Positions 13,986-21,051 of a DNA stretch of 24,844 nt are shown piece after piece. Position 1 is the stretch's first letter. The number at the start of each line of letters is the position of its first letter. The notes beneath the pieces were generated by a model. The model did no database searches and was not told the origin of the DNA. It worked only from the letters and a program-made list of their open reading frames with translations. Origin of the DNA: Pseudoselenomonas ruminantium (GTDB taxonomy: Bacteria; Bacillota; Negativicutes; Selenomonadales; Selenomonadaceae); contig DFHU01000022.1 of assembly GCA_002373045.1 (NCBI GenBank), positions 88,946 to 113,789 on the forward strand, in the 5' to 3' direction. The position numbers and the translations under genes were made by a program.

Positions 13986-15263
13986 TTACGGTTCAATCAT
14001 CATGCTGATGATTTCCTTGTCGGTTTCTTTCATGCCAATACGGCCCAAACGGCTGATGTTGCGAATGGTGTTTTCTACGCCTTTTTTCACCAGACCGTCA
14101 CCACCGTAGAACTGTTGGCCGTTGCGGTACATTTCAAAACCTAAGATGCCGGCATCGACAGCAGCAGAGATTTTGGCGGCGCAGGAGGCCTTAGCACCGT
14201 CACAGACGATGCCGGAGGTGATGGCCAGTGCGTTGACGATGGTGTGAATGACGGTCTTGTAGTCACCGGTGCACAACCAGGCAATGCCGGCCCCCGCACC
14301 CGCGCCTGCACTTACGGCACCGCAGTAAGCGGAAAGACGGCCAATGCCCTCCTTTTCATGCAGGGTCACGAGGTTGGCCAGCAGCAGGGCGCGATAGAGT
14401 TGTTCTTTGCTGGCACCGAGTTCCTTGGCGTATTCGATGACGGGCAGGGAAACGGTCATGCCCTGATTGCCGCTGCCGGAGTTGATGACTACCGGCAGTT
14501 CGCAGCCGTTCATGCGAGCATCTGACCCCGCAGCGGCTCTGGCACGGGCGCGGATGCGGACGTCCTGACCATAAGCCTTGAGCAGGGTCTTGCCGATATT
14601 GGCGCCGTAATCGTTTTTGAGTCCTTCGTCGGCAATGGCCGTGTTATAGGCAATCTGGCGGTCGAGTATCTCCTGCACATCGGCGATATCACAAGTCATG
14701 GCAAAATCGTAGATATCTTCAATGGTCATACATTCGTAGTCGGGTTTGCCTTCCTCTACGGTCGTTACGATTTCCTTTTCGAGCAGGACTTCGCCGTTGC
14801 GCGTGATTTTGGTGATATTGGTATGTTCGTTGACTACCTGAACTTCGGCGCTGTCTTCGCCTTTGCTGACCTTGACGATGATATCGAGGACATGGTCAGA
14901 CTGGGCAAATTCCACATTTATTTCCGTATGCGCGAGGTAATCACCGAGCTTTGCTTTATCGTCTTCGCAGGGCTTAGCGATAACTTCGAGCCCTGCTGTT
15001 TCGTCGCCGGCGACAATGCCGATGGCGGCGGCAGCTTCAATGCCCTTGCGGCCGCCGGTGTTGGGCACGATGACGCTTTTGACATTCTTGATGATGTTGC
15101 CACTGGCGGCGATGGTGACTTTATCGGGCAGGCAGCCGAGGACGGCGCGGGCTTTGGCGGCACAGTAGGCAATGGCGATGGGCTCGGTGCAACCCATTGC
15201 GGGCACCAGTTCCCGCTTGAGGATTTCGACATAGCAGTTATAGATGGGGCTGTTTTTTTCCAT
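13986..15263 (-). CDS. cyuA: L-cysteine desulfidase family protein (UPF0597, CyuA/YhaM-like)
   Basis: A 425-residue member of the UPF0597/COG3681 family. Characterised members are oxygen-sensitive iron-sulfur enzymes that split L-cysteine into pyruvate, ammonia and sulfide; relatives include L-serine ammonia-lyase alpha-type domains. Hallmarks seen are LVPAMGCTEPIAIAY with C25, IAASGNIIKNVKSVIVPNTG, VINSGSGNQGMTVSLPV, HEKEGIGRLSAYCGAVSAGAG and GIVCDGAKASCAAK, whose cysteines are plausible cluster ligands. The start at 15263 has GGAG 8 nt upstream on the minus strand. A TATAAT-like box lies near 15299-15304 on the minus strand without a clear -35. It precedes bioB, separated by the terminator/operator hairpin. 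Sulfide supply to BioB is a tempting link, but the hairpin argues for separate control. Confidence 0.85.
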   Translation of the reverse strand: MEKNSPIYNCYVEILKRELVPAMGCTEPIAIAYCAAKARAVLGCLPDKVTIAASGNIIKNVKSVIVPNTGGRKGIEAAAAIGIVAGDETAGLEVIAKPCEDDKAKLGDYLAHTEINVEFAQSDHVLDIIVKVSKGEDSAEVQVVNEHTNITKITRNGEVLLEKEIVTTVEEGKPDYECMTIEDIYDFAMTCDIADVQEILDRQIAYNTAIADEGLKNDYGANIGKTLLKAYGQDVRIRARARAAAGSDARMNGCELPVVINSGSGNQGMTVSLPVIEYAKELGASKEQLYRALLLANLVTLHEKEGIGRLSAYCGAVSAGAGAGAGIAWLCTGDYKTVIHTIVNALAITSGIVCDGAKASCAAKISAAVDAGILGFEMYRNGQQFYGGDGLVKKGVENTIRNISRLGRIGMKETDKEIISMMIEP

Positions 15264-15349
15264 GTTGTATCTCCATTTCGTATATAGTGATGTTTTTCAT
15301 TATAATGGATTTTTCCGTAGAAAAATAGATGGAAATAAAATATACATTC

Positions 15350-15380
15350 TTGACTTGAAGTCAACTCCAAGTGATAAAAT
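15350..15380 (+). promoter_or_regulatory. MerR-type promoter of the phosphoesterase gene
   Basis: The -35 TTGACT (15350-15355) and -10 TAAAAT (15375-15380) are separated by 19 bp instead of 17. The spacer is filled by a dyad at 15353-15372, ACTTGAAGT-CA-ACTCCAAGT, with one mismatch. A long 19-bp spacer carrying a centred dyad is the hallmark of promoters activated by MerR-family regulators through DNA untwisting. A second palindrome, TTGACTT-G-AAGTCAA (15350-15364), overlaps it. No merR gene is in the window. The divergent UPF0597 gene starts 87 bp away. Confidence 0.72.
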
Positions 15381-15404
15381 GAGAAAAAAGATGAGGAGGA
15401 AATC

Positions 15405-16685
15405 ATGAAGCGTAGAACATTTATTGCGGGCGGCCTGGGTGCATTGGGCCTGCTGGCCGGCGGCATCTTTTGGGCAAAAGGGACATTATACCGCAAAGCG
15501 GCCAACAGCATGCGGCAGTTGACCGGTGATTTGGATGCGCAGTTTTTGCGGCAGATAATTACGGCAGACAGCGCCTATAGCCGCATGCTGATGTGGCAGG
15601 CGGAAAGCCCTTTGGTTAATCCGGGCATAGAATATCGTATTAAAGGGCAGGAAGATGCCCTGATTGTTGCCGCAAAACAGGATTTTTTCACCGATGATGG
15701 TGTGGAGAATAATCAATATACAGCCGAATTGACGAATTTAGCAGCCGATACCGAGTACGAATACCGCGTGGCTGCCGAAGGGGCAGCAGGGGCGTGGCAT
15801 TCGTTGCATACGGCGGGAGAGGGGGATTTTCAATGCCTGATTTTCCCGGATTCCCAGTCCAGCGATTACAGCGATTGGGAACAGCTGGCGCAAAATGCGG
15901 CGCAACGCAATCCACAGGCGGCCTTTTTCATCAATATGGGGGATATTGTGGACAACGGGGAAGACCATACGCAGTGGCAGGCCTGGTTTCACGGCGTGAG
16001 TGGCATAATTGACCGGATTCCCTTTGTGCCGCTGATGGGCAACCATGAAACCTATAATCTGAACTGGAAGGTACGTCTGCCGGAGGCCTATTTGAAGTAT
16101 TTTGCCGTTCCGGATAATGGCAGCGCAAACTTTGGCCGGTATTATTATTCCTATGACTATGGTGATGTACATTTTATCGTGCTGAACAGCCAGTGGGACG
16201 AAACGGAGGAATTCAAGCCGGGCCTGCGGGACGAGCAGGTGGCCTGGCTGCGGCAGGACGCTGCGGCCAGCCGGAAGAAGTGGAAGATTGTGCTGGTGCA
16301 TAAGGATGTTCTGCAATATCGCATCCATAACCGTCCGGAGCGCAAGGAAGGGATATCCGATGTGGGCGAAGTCTTTATGCCGCTGTTTGATGAACTGGGT
16401 ATCGACCTTGTCTTTAGCGCCCATCTGCATACTTACCGCAACCGGGGCCATATCCAGAATTTCCAGCGCAGCGCGAAGGGGCCGCTGTATATCCTTACTG
16501 GCGTGGCAGGAAATGTGCGCTATCCCGGCTTGTGGATTGACCATAAGCTCGATGAAGTCGTTGCGCCGCAGCCGGAGACGGACAATTACCTGACGATGGA
16601 TGTGAAGGGCGATGAAATCACCGTCCGCTGCTTCCTGCCGGACGGCAAGGAAATCGACAAGGTAATTTTGCAAAAAAATCATTGA
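15405..16685 (+). CDS. Tat-exported purple-acid-phosphatase-like metallophosphoesterase
   Basis: A 426-residue exported hydrolase. The N-terminus MKRRTFIAGG plus hydrophobic LGALGLLAGGIFWA is a likely Tat signal or signal anchor. Residues about 50-140 form a fibronectin-III-like domain (TAELTNLAADTEYEYRV), typical of purple acid phosphatases. The metallophosphatase core shows the ligands in order: D149 (FPDSQ), D180 (GDIVDNG), N213/H214 (GNHE), H299 (LVHKD) and H340/H342 (SAHLHTYRNR). The usual GHxH is AHLH here, but both histidines remain. Y and D further into the first motif could add ligands. AGGAGG (15394-15399) supports the ATG. The MerR-type promoter suggests induction by a stress or effector. 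Natural substrate unknown; a phosphomonoester or nucleotide hydrolase is likely. Confidence 0.88.
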   Translation: MKRRTFIAGGLGALGLLAGGIFWAKGTLYRKAANSMRQLTGDLDAQFLRQIITADSAYSRMLMWQAESPLVNPGIEYRIKGQEDALIVAAKQDFFTDDGVENNQYTAELTNLAADTEYEYRVAAEGAAGAWHSLHTAGEGDFQCLIFPDSQSSDYSDWEQLAQNAAQRNPQAAFFINMGDIVDNGEDHTQWQAWFHGVSGIIDRIPFVPLMGNHETYNLNWKVRLPEAYLKYFAVPDNGSANFGRYYYSYDYGDVHFIVLNSQWDETEEFKPGLRDEQVAWLRQDAAASRKKWKIVLVHKDVLQYRIHNRPERKEGISDVGEVFMPLFDELGIDLVFSAHLHTYRNRGHIQNFQRSAKGPLYILTGVAGNVRYPGLWIDHKLDEVVAPQPETDNYLTMDVKGDEITVRCFLPDGKEIDKVILQKNH

Positions 16686-16711
16686 CAGCAGTGCGCTGAT
16701 TGTGATAAACT
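16682..16711 (+). promoter_or_regulatory. Promoter of the infC-rpmI-rplT operon
   Basis: A perfect TTGACA (16682-16687) overlaps the stop codon of the phosphoesterase gene. A TAAACT -10 (16706-16711) follows after an 18-bp spacer. It fires into a leader of about 150 nt. Confidence 0.7.
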
Positions 16712-16723
16712 AATCAAGTCGTG

Positions 16724-16828
16724 AACAAGAAGAAGCCACCGCTTCTCACCTGATGGCCGCATGCAAAGGTCAGTCGGGTTTATAGCATTGAGTTTTAGAA
16801 GGTGGCTTTGTGCCGCCTTTTTCTTGTT
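16724..16828 (+). promoter_or_regulatory. L20/IF3 leader: transcription attenuator
   Basis: Two exclusive folds are visible. GCCACC (16735-16740) can pair with GGTGGC (16801-16806), enclosed by AACAAGAA (16724-16731) with TTCTTGTT (16821-16828). Alternatively GGTGGC pairs with GCCGCC (16812-16817) around a TTTGT loop and is followed by TTTTT (16818-16822), an intrinsic terminator. Firmicute infC-rpmI-rplT operons are known to be autoregulated by ribosomal protein L20 through premature termination in such a leader. The match to that mechanism is by position and fold logic. Confidence 0.8.
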
Positions 16829-16868
16829 TGGATAAGAGATGTAGACTTTAAGCAGGAGGTGTTTTACT

Positions 16869-17420
16869 ATTAGCAAAGAATCTTTACGCATCAATGAGGA
16901 AATTCGCATCCGTGAAGTGCGCGTGACCAGCGCCGAAGGCGAACAGCTGGGCATCATGGCAACTCGTGACGCACTGCGCATGGCCGAAGAACAGCATCTT
17001 GACCTCGTCGAGATTGCGCCGAAGGCTAAGCCGCCGGTATGCCGCATCATGGACTTCGGTAAGTACCGCTATGAACAGCAGAAGCGGGAAAAGGAAGCGA
17101 AGAAGAAGCAGAAGGTTATTAACATCAAAGAAGTTAAGCTTCGCCCCAACATTGAACAACACGATTTTGACGTCAAGTTGAAGAACGCACTTCGTTTCGT
17201 AGAGGAAGGGAACAAGGTCAAAGTGACCATCATGTTCCGTGGCCGTGAGCTTTCCCATCCGGAACTGGGCAAAACTGTCCTGGGCCGTGTGGCAGAAGCA
17301 CTGGGCGACCGTGTTTCCATTGAACGCAATGCCAAACTTGAAGGAAAAAATATGACGATGATTGTTGCACCGAAAGTGCAGAAAGCATCGAAGCCCAAAC
17401 AGCCTGCACAGGAATCCTGA
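16869..17420 (+). CDS. infC: Translation initiation factor IF-3, AUU start
   Basis: IF-3 binds the 30S subunit, keeps subunits apart and proofreads start codons. The 183 residues carry the N-domain signature NEEIRIREVRV, the linker DFGKYRYEQQKREKEAKKKQK, and the C-domain VKLRPNIEQHDFDVKLKNALRF and FRGRELSHPELG. No ATG, GTG or TTG lies between the in-frame TAG at 16842 and codon 17 (GTG 16917), and starting there would delete the conserved RINEEIRIRE segment. AGGAGG (16854-16859) sits 9 nt before ATT 16869, giving ISKESLRINEEI, the usual Firmicute start. AUU initiation is the known basis of infC autoregulation in Escherichia coli. First gene of the infC-rpmI-rplT operon. Confidence 0.95.
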   Translation: MSKESLRINEEIRIREVRVTSAEGEQLGIMATRDALRMAEEQHLDLVEIAPKAKPPVCRIMDFGKYRYEQQKREKEAKKKQKVINIKEVKLRPNIEQHDFDVKLKNALRFVEEGNKVKVTIMFRGRELSHPELGKTVLGRVAEALGDRVSIERNAKLEGKNMTMIVAPKVQKASKPKQPAQES

Positions 17421-17450
17421 TGCAATGGCTAATTTAAGGAGGAAAATGTA

Positions 17451-17651
17451 ATGCCAAAGATTAAGACTCGCAGAGCAGCAGCTAAACGCTTCACCATGAC
17501 TGGTAGCGGTGAAAACTTCAAACGCAACAAGGCTTTCAAGAGCCATATCCTGGAGAAGAAGTCTCCGAAGCGTAAACGTAACCTGCGTAAAGCCGCTATG
17601 GTTACTGCCGCTGATTTCGGCCGCGTAAAGAGAATGCTCCCGTACGCATAA
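17451..17651 (+). CDS. rpmI: 50S ribosomal protein L35
   Basis: A 66-residue basic protein starting MPKIKTRRAAAKRFTMTGSG and ending RVKRMLPYA, the complete L35 family pattern. AGGAGG lies 7-8 nt before the ATG. It sits 30 bp after infC and 49 bp before rplT, the conserved order of this operon. Regulation is expected through the upstream attenuator. Confidence 0.98.
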   Translation: MPKIKTRRAAAKRFTMTGSGENFKRNKAFKSHILEKKSPKRKRNLRKAAMVTAADFGRVKRMLPYA

Positions 17652-17700
17652 TTTTTTCGTAAATGACTCGTTTATTTTGATTTTTTAGGAGGATGAAACC

Positions 17701-18054
17701 ATGCCAAGAGTAAAAGTAGGCGTGACTGCACATAGACGTCATAAGAAAATCCTGAAGCTCGCTAAGGGTTACAAAGGTTCCAAGAGCAAACAGTTTAAGA
17801 AAGCTAACGAGACTGTAATGAAGGCTCTCTACTACGCTCGTCGTGACCGTCGTGCGAAGAAGGGCAACTTCCGTCGTCTCTGGATTGCTCGTATCAACGC
17901 TGCTGCACGTGTAAACGGCATTTCCTACAGCCGTCTCGTTTGCGGCCTGACCAAGGCTGGCGTTGAAGTAAACCGCAAGATGCTGGCTGACCTTGCCATC
18001 TCCGATGAAAAGGCTTTCGCTCAGCTCGTTGCTGTTGCTAAAGAAAACCTCTAA
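17701..18054 (+). CDS. rplT: 50S ribosomal protein L20
   Basis: A 117-residue protein reading MPRVKVGVTAHRRHKKILKL, then AKGYKGSKSKQFKKA, then RRDRRAKKGNFRRLWIARIN: complete L20. It binds 23S rRNA early in 50S assembly and, in Firmicutes, represses its own operon by binding the infC leader. AGGAGG precedes the ATG by 8 nt. Last gene of the operon; a terminator follows. Confidence 0.98.
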   Translation: MPRVKVGVTAHRRHKKILKLAKGYKGSKSKQFKKANETVMKALYYARRDRRAKKGNFRRLWIARINAAARVNGISYSRLVCGLTKAGVEVNRKMLADLAISDEKAFAQLVAVAKENL

Positions 18055-18076
18055 TTTTAGGTTTATAGCGAACGTG

Positions 18077-18110
18077 AAGACAGTTCCTGCGGGGACTGTC
18101 TTTTCTTTTT
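18077..18110 (+). terminator. Intrinsic terminator of the infC-rpmI-rplT operon
   Basis: An 11-bp stem (18077-18087 with 18092-18102, one G-U pair) ends in TTTTCTTTTT. It starts 22 bp after the rplT stop. Confidence 0.88.
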
Positions 18111-18131
18111 GGAAAAAATTCGGCTAAAATT

Positions 18132-18140
18132 TGCTATAAT
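18132..18140 (+). promoter_or_regulatory. Extended -10 promoter of the LysR-type gene
   Basis: TGC-TATAAT gives a perfect -10 (18135-18140) with the extended TGn element. No good -35 box is seen 17 bp upstream. It lies 67 bp before the start of the LysR-type gene. Confidence 0.6.
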
Positions 18141-18206
18141 ACTGATTTTTAAGTAAAATAAGGGGGGATTGATAAAAATAAAAGGGAAGATAAGGGGCGT
18201 TTTTTG

Positions 18207-19112
18207 GTGATTGATGAACATGAATGGAAATATGTTTTGCAGGCAGCCAGTGACGGCACATTTTCTGCGGCAGCGAAAAAGCTCTTTGTGTCGCAGCCGT
18301 CGCTTTCCCAGTCGATAAAGAAGATTGAAGGGGAAATCGGTATGCCGCTCTTTGACCGCAGTCAGACGCCTTTGCAGCTCACGGCGGCGGGCGAAATCTA
18401 TGTGCGCAAGGCTAGGGAAATGCAGCGGATTTATCATGAACTCGTGCAGGAGACGGCCGACCTTACGGGGATGAAATCGGGAATGCTCATCATCGGCAGT
18501 TCCCGCACGCGTTCCAGCTGTTACCTGACCCAGCCCATCATTGAGTTTCATCGGCGCTACCCGGGCATACGGCTGATGGTGAAGGAGCACAGCGTCCAGG
18601 AGTTGAAAGAGGCTGTGGCAGCAGGGGATGTGGACTTTGCGCTGATTTATGAACCCTTGGAGAGTAATTTTGAGCGGATTCCCCTGCTGTCGGAAAAGAC
18701 CCTGCTGGCACTGCCGTCCACCCATCCTTTCGCGCAGGGGTATAATCATGTACAGGGAGCGCCCTATCCGGTGATGTCCTTTGCCCGTATGCATAAGCAG
18801 CCTTTTATCTGTTTGCAGGAAAGCCGCCGCATGTCCCGGATTTTCAGTGATTTATGTGTGGAGACACAGTGCAGTCCGAATGTAGTCTTTGAAGCCAACA
18901 GCATTGTGGATGCCGTCGAGCTATGTGCCGCAGGTATGGGGGCTACGCTGGTTACGGATATGGTGGTGCATAATGGCCGCTGGTCGGAGCCGCCCTGCTT
19001 CTTTCAACTGGAAGAACATGTGGATGACCGCCAGCTCGTGGCCGCCTATGCCCGAAACAAGCATCTTTCGCAGGCGGCACGAAAATTTATCGAGCTTTTG
19101 CAGGGAGATTAG
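18207..19112 (+). CDS. LysR-family transcriptional regulator
   Basis: A 301-residue regulator. The N-terminal winged HTH is typical: GTFSAAAKKLFVSQPSLSQS then IKKIEGEIGMPLFDRS and LTAAGEIYV (about residues 18-68). The remaining residues (about 90-300) form the two-lobed effector-binding domain. Its effector is unknown. I chose GTG 18207; TTG 18204 is equally possible, with GGGG at 18194-18197 serving either. It is transcribed alone, with a terminator before it and a hairpin after, and no divergent partner, so a nearby target cannot be assigned. Co-regulation of the chemoreceptor or the fumarate reductase operon downstream is only a guess. Confidence 0.93.
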   Translation: MIDEHEWKYVLQAASDGTFSAAAKKLFVSQPSLSQSIKKIEGEIGMPLFDRSQTPLQLTAAGEIYVRKAREMQRIYHELVQETADLTGMKSGMLIIGSSRTRSSCYLTQPIIEFHRRYPGIRLMVKEHSVQELKEAVAAGDVDFALIYEPLESNFERIPLLSEKTLLALPSTHPFAQGYNHVQGAPYPVMSFARMHKQPFICLQESRRMSRIFSDLCVETQCSPNVVFEANSIVDAVELCAAGMGATLVTDMVVHNGRWSEPPCFFQLEEHVDDRQLVAAYARNKHLSQAARKFIELLQGD

Positions 19113-19127
19113 ATTTTTTGGCGAATG

Positions 19128-19172
19128 AAAGCAGTAAGCGAAAAGTGGTCTGATTTTTGGCTTACTGCTTTT
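19128..19172 (+). terminator. Probable terminator after the LysR-type gene
   Basis: A perfect 12-bp stem (19128-19139 with 19160-19171) has a 20-nt loop. The 3' arm ends in TTTT followed by GGTG. The weak T-run makes partial read-through into the chemoreceptor gene possible. Confidence 0.6.
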
Positions 19173-19200
19173 GGTGTAAGGAAAGGGGAGGGATTTTTAC

Positions 19201-20910
19201 ATGTTTGACAACATTAAAATGAATGTTAAGCTGCTGCTGATTGTAGGTGTGGCGGCTGTGGCCATGGTGGTCATCAGTCTGGTGGGCTACCGCTCACTGA
19301 CCAATGCCGATGATGCGATGGCGAGCCTGTACAATCGGGAAATGCAGGGCGTACAGCACCTCGGTACAGCGGTAGAACAGAGCCGCGTGATGATGGTCAA
19401 GACCTTACAGGCGGTCATGCTCAAGGATAATCCTGAGCATCTGCAGCGGGTGAAGGGGCAGCAGCAGAAAGCCCAGCAGGATTTTGATGCGGCGATTGCC
19501 TCCTATAAAGAAGCCATGAAAGGTTCGGAACTGGCCAATATCCCCGAAATTGACAGCGAGTGGCAGAAGTATCAGGGCGTAATGAATAAGGTCATGAGCC
19601 TTGCGGCGGCAGGCAATACGGAAGAAGCCATGACGGTCTATGAAAAAGACGGCTCACCGGCAACAAGGGGCTTGCGGGATGCATTGCATGGCCAGCAGGA
19701 CAAGATCAATCAGGCGGCTGCCGCAGCTAATGAAGCCAGCAGCAGCGCCAATGGTGCCGCTGCGATAACGATTCTAATCGTGACGCTGGCCGCACTGGCC
19801 ATTCAGGCAGGTATCAGCCGGGTTATTGCCAATAGCATTACCGGCGCTTTGCGTTTTATGGAAGCAGGTTGTGAAAAACTCCGTGATGGCGATTTCCGTT
19901 CTACGGGCGTGACCTTTGACCGCGGGGATGAATTTGGTCATCTGGCCAGAACCCTGATGGATATGCAGAATAAAATGGCCTCCTATATGCAGGGAATCTA
20001 TAAAACCGTGCAGAGCATCAATGAAGCCTCTGCCAATCTGAAAGAAGCCTCCCTGCAGTCCGCACAGGCAGCTGTGCAGTCGGCTGAGGCTGTGGGCGAA
20101 TCGGCGCAGCTCGTGGCTGATCAGGAGACAGCCCTTAACAATAATACGGCGCTTTTAACTAAGGTCAATAACTCCATTCAGGAAATGCGTGACCATGCCG
20201 GTGATGTAAGCCGCAATTCCCAGCAGGCCGCCGAAGAAGCTGAGCGCGGGCATGATGTGCTCGAAAAATCCGTGGCGCAGATTCGCGGCGTAGAAAAGAC
20301 CGTCAGCGATACAGCGGAAATTGTGGGCAAATTGGGTTCTCGCTCTGAGGAAATCGGCGCCATTGTGGATACGATTTCCAATATCGCCAGCCAGACGAAT
20401 CTGTTGGCGCTCAATGCGGCGATTGAAGCGGCCCGTGCCGGTGAGCAGGGGCGTGGCTTCTCTGTCGTGGCCGAAGAAGTTCGGAAGCTTGCCGAGCAGT
20501 CCGAAGAAGCTGCCGAAAAGATTTCCCAGCTCATTATGACCATGCAGAAGGATACGGAAGCGGCCGTAAAATCCATGAATCAGGGCTGCGAAGCCGTGGT
20601 GGCTGGCGCCCAGTCCGTAGAGGACTTGCAGCGTGTCTTTGACCAGATTCGCGATTTGGTTGAAAACGGTGCCGAAAAGACCGTGCTTATGGATAGGGCC
20701 ATTGATGTGGTCAATGAGGATGCGGGCAATATTTCCCATTCCGTCGAGGATATTACGGCCAAGGGGCAGGTTATCTCTCAGCATATGGAATCCGTATCGG
20801 CGGCCACGGAGGAACAGTCGGCCTCGTCTGAAGAAATCGCCTCGGCCAGCGAAACGCTCTCGAATATGGCCCATGAACAGCAACAAGCGCTGAAACAATT
20901 CAAATTCTGA
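19201..20910 (+). CDS. Methyl-accepting chemotaxis protein
   Basis: A 569-residue transmembrane chemoreceptor. TM1 is about 10-30. A periplasmic four-helix-bundle sensor (about 33-185; AVEQSRVMMVKTLQAVML, GNTEEAMTVYEKDG) resembles 4HB_MCP ligand domains. TM2 is about 186-208 and HAMP about 210-265 (GDEFGHLARTL). The cytoplasmic coiled coil ends with the conserved signalling tip SQTNLLALNAAIEAARAGEQ followed by GRGFSVVAEEVRKLAEQS, which contacts CheA and CheW. No NWETF-like CheR tether ends the protein. The ligand cannot be told. GGGGAGGG (19184-19191) precedes the ATG. It is a single gene with hairpins on both sides and no che genes nearby. The presence of chemotaxis implies a motile host. 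Confidence 0.96.
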   Translation: MFDNIKMNVKLLLIVGVAAVAMVVISLVGYRSLTNADDAMASLYNREMQGVQHLGTAVEQSRVMMVKTLQAVMLKDNPEHLQRVKGQQQKAQQDFDAAIASYKEAMKGSELANIPEIDSEWQKYQGVMNKVMSLAAAGNTEEAMTVYEKDGSPATRGLRDALHGQQDKINQAAAAANEASSSANGAAAITILIVTLAALAIQAGISRVIANSITGALRFMEAGCEKLRDGDFRSTGVTFDRGDEFGHLARTLMDMQNKMASYMQGIYKTVQSINEASANLKEASLQSAQAAVQSAEAVGESAQLVADQETALNNNTALLTKVNNSIQEMRDHAGDVSRNSQQAAEEAERGHDVLEKSVAQIRGVEKTVSDTAEIVGKLGSRSEEIGAIVDTISNIASQTNLLALNAAIEAARAGEQGRGFSVVAEEVRKLAEQSEEAAEKISQLIMTMQKDTEAAVKSMNQGCEAVVAGAQSVEDLQRVFDQIRDLVENGAEKTVLMDRAIDVVNEDAGNISHSVEDITAKGQVISQHMESVSAATEEQSASSEEIASASETLSNMAHEQQQALKQFKF

Positions 20911-20931
20911 CAAAACCGTATTGGATTTTTC

Positions 20932-20975
20932 AATAGCAGCTATAAGGATTATGTATTTTCCTTATAGCTGCTATT
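20932..20975 (+). terminator. Probable terminator after the chemoreceptor gene
   Basis: A perfect 16-bp stem (20932-20947 with 20960-20975) has a 12-nt loop and an AT-rich tail (TATATATAAT) rather than a clean T-run. The tail includes TATAAT at 20980-20985, a possible -10 for the following operon, but no good -35 lies upstream. Confidence 0.7.
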
Positions 20976-20999
20976 TATATATAATAGGTTTAATTAATG

Positions 21000-21014
21000 T
21001 CTCGCTTTTCGAGA
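21000..21014 (+). repeat. Small dyad in the leader of the fumarate reductase operon
   Basis: TCTCG-CTTTT-CGAGA forms a perfect 5-bp inverted repeat about 40 bp before the flavoprotein start. It could be an operator half or a weak leader hairpin; nothing decides. Confidence 0.35.
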
Positions 21015-21051
21015 TTTGAGAAAGCCTAGTTTTATTAGGAGGGAAAGGAAT

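Noticed and set aside
13883..13996. Upstream extension of bioB to 13996
   Set aside because: It would read through the promoter and hairpin and overlap the upstream stop; the extra residues are not part of BioB.
15738..16682. A 314-codon minus-strand open frame over the phosphoesterase
   Set aside because: The opposite strand encodes all metallophosphatase motifs; this frame has no recognisable domain or promoter.
16884..17546. A 220-codon minus-strand open frame over infC
   Set aside because: It mirrors infC and the start of rpmI, both certain genes; it has no start signals.
20155..20913. A 252-codon minus-strand open frame over the chemoreceptor signalling domain
   Set aside because: The plus strand encodes the conserved MCP tip; the reverse frame is a shadow.
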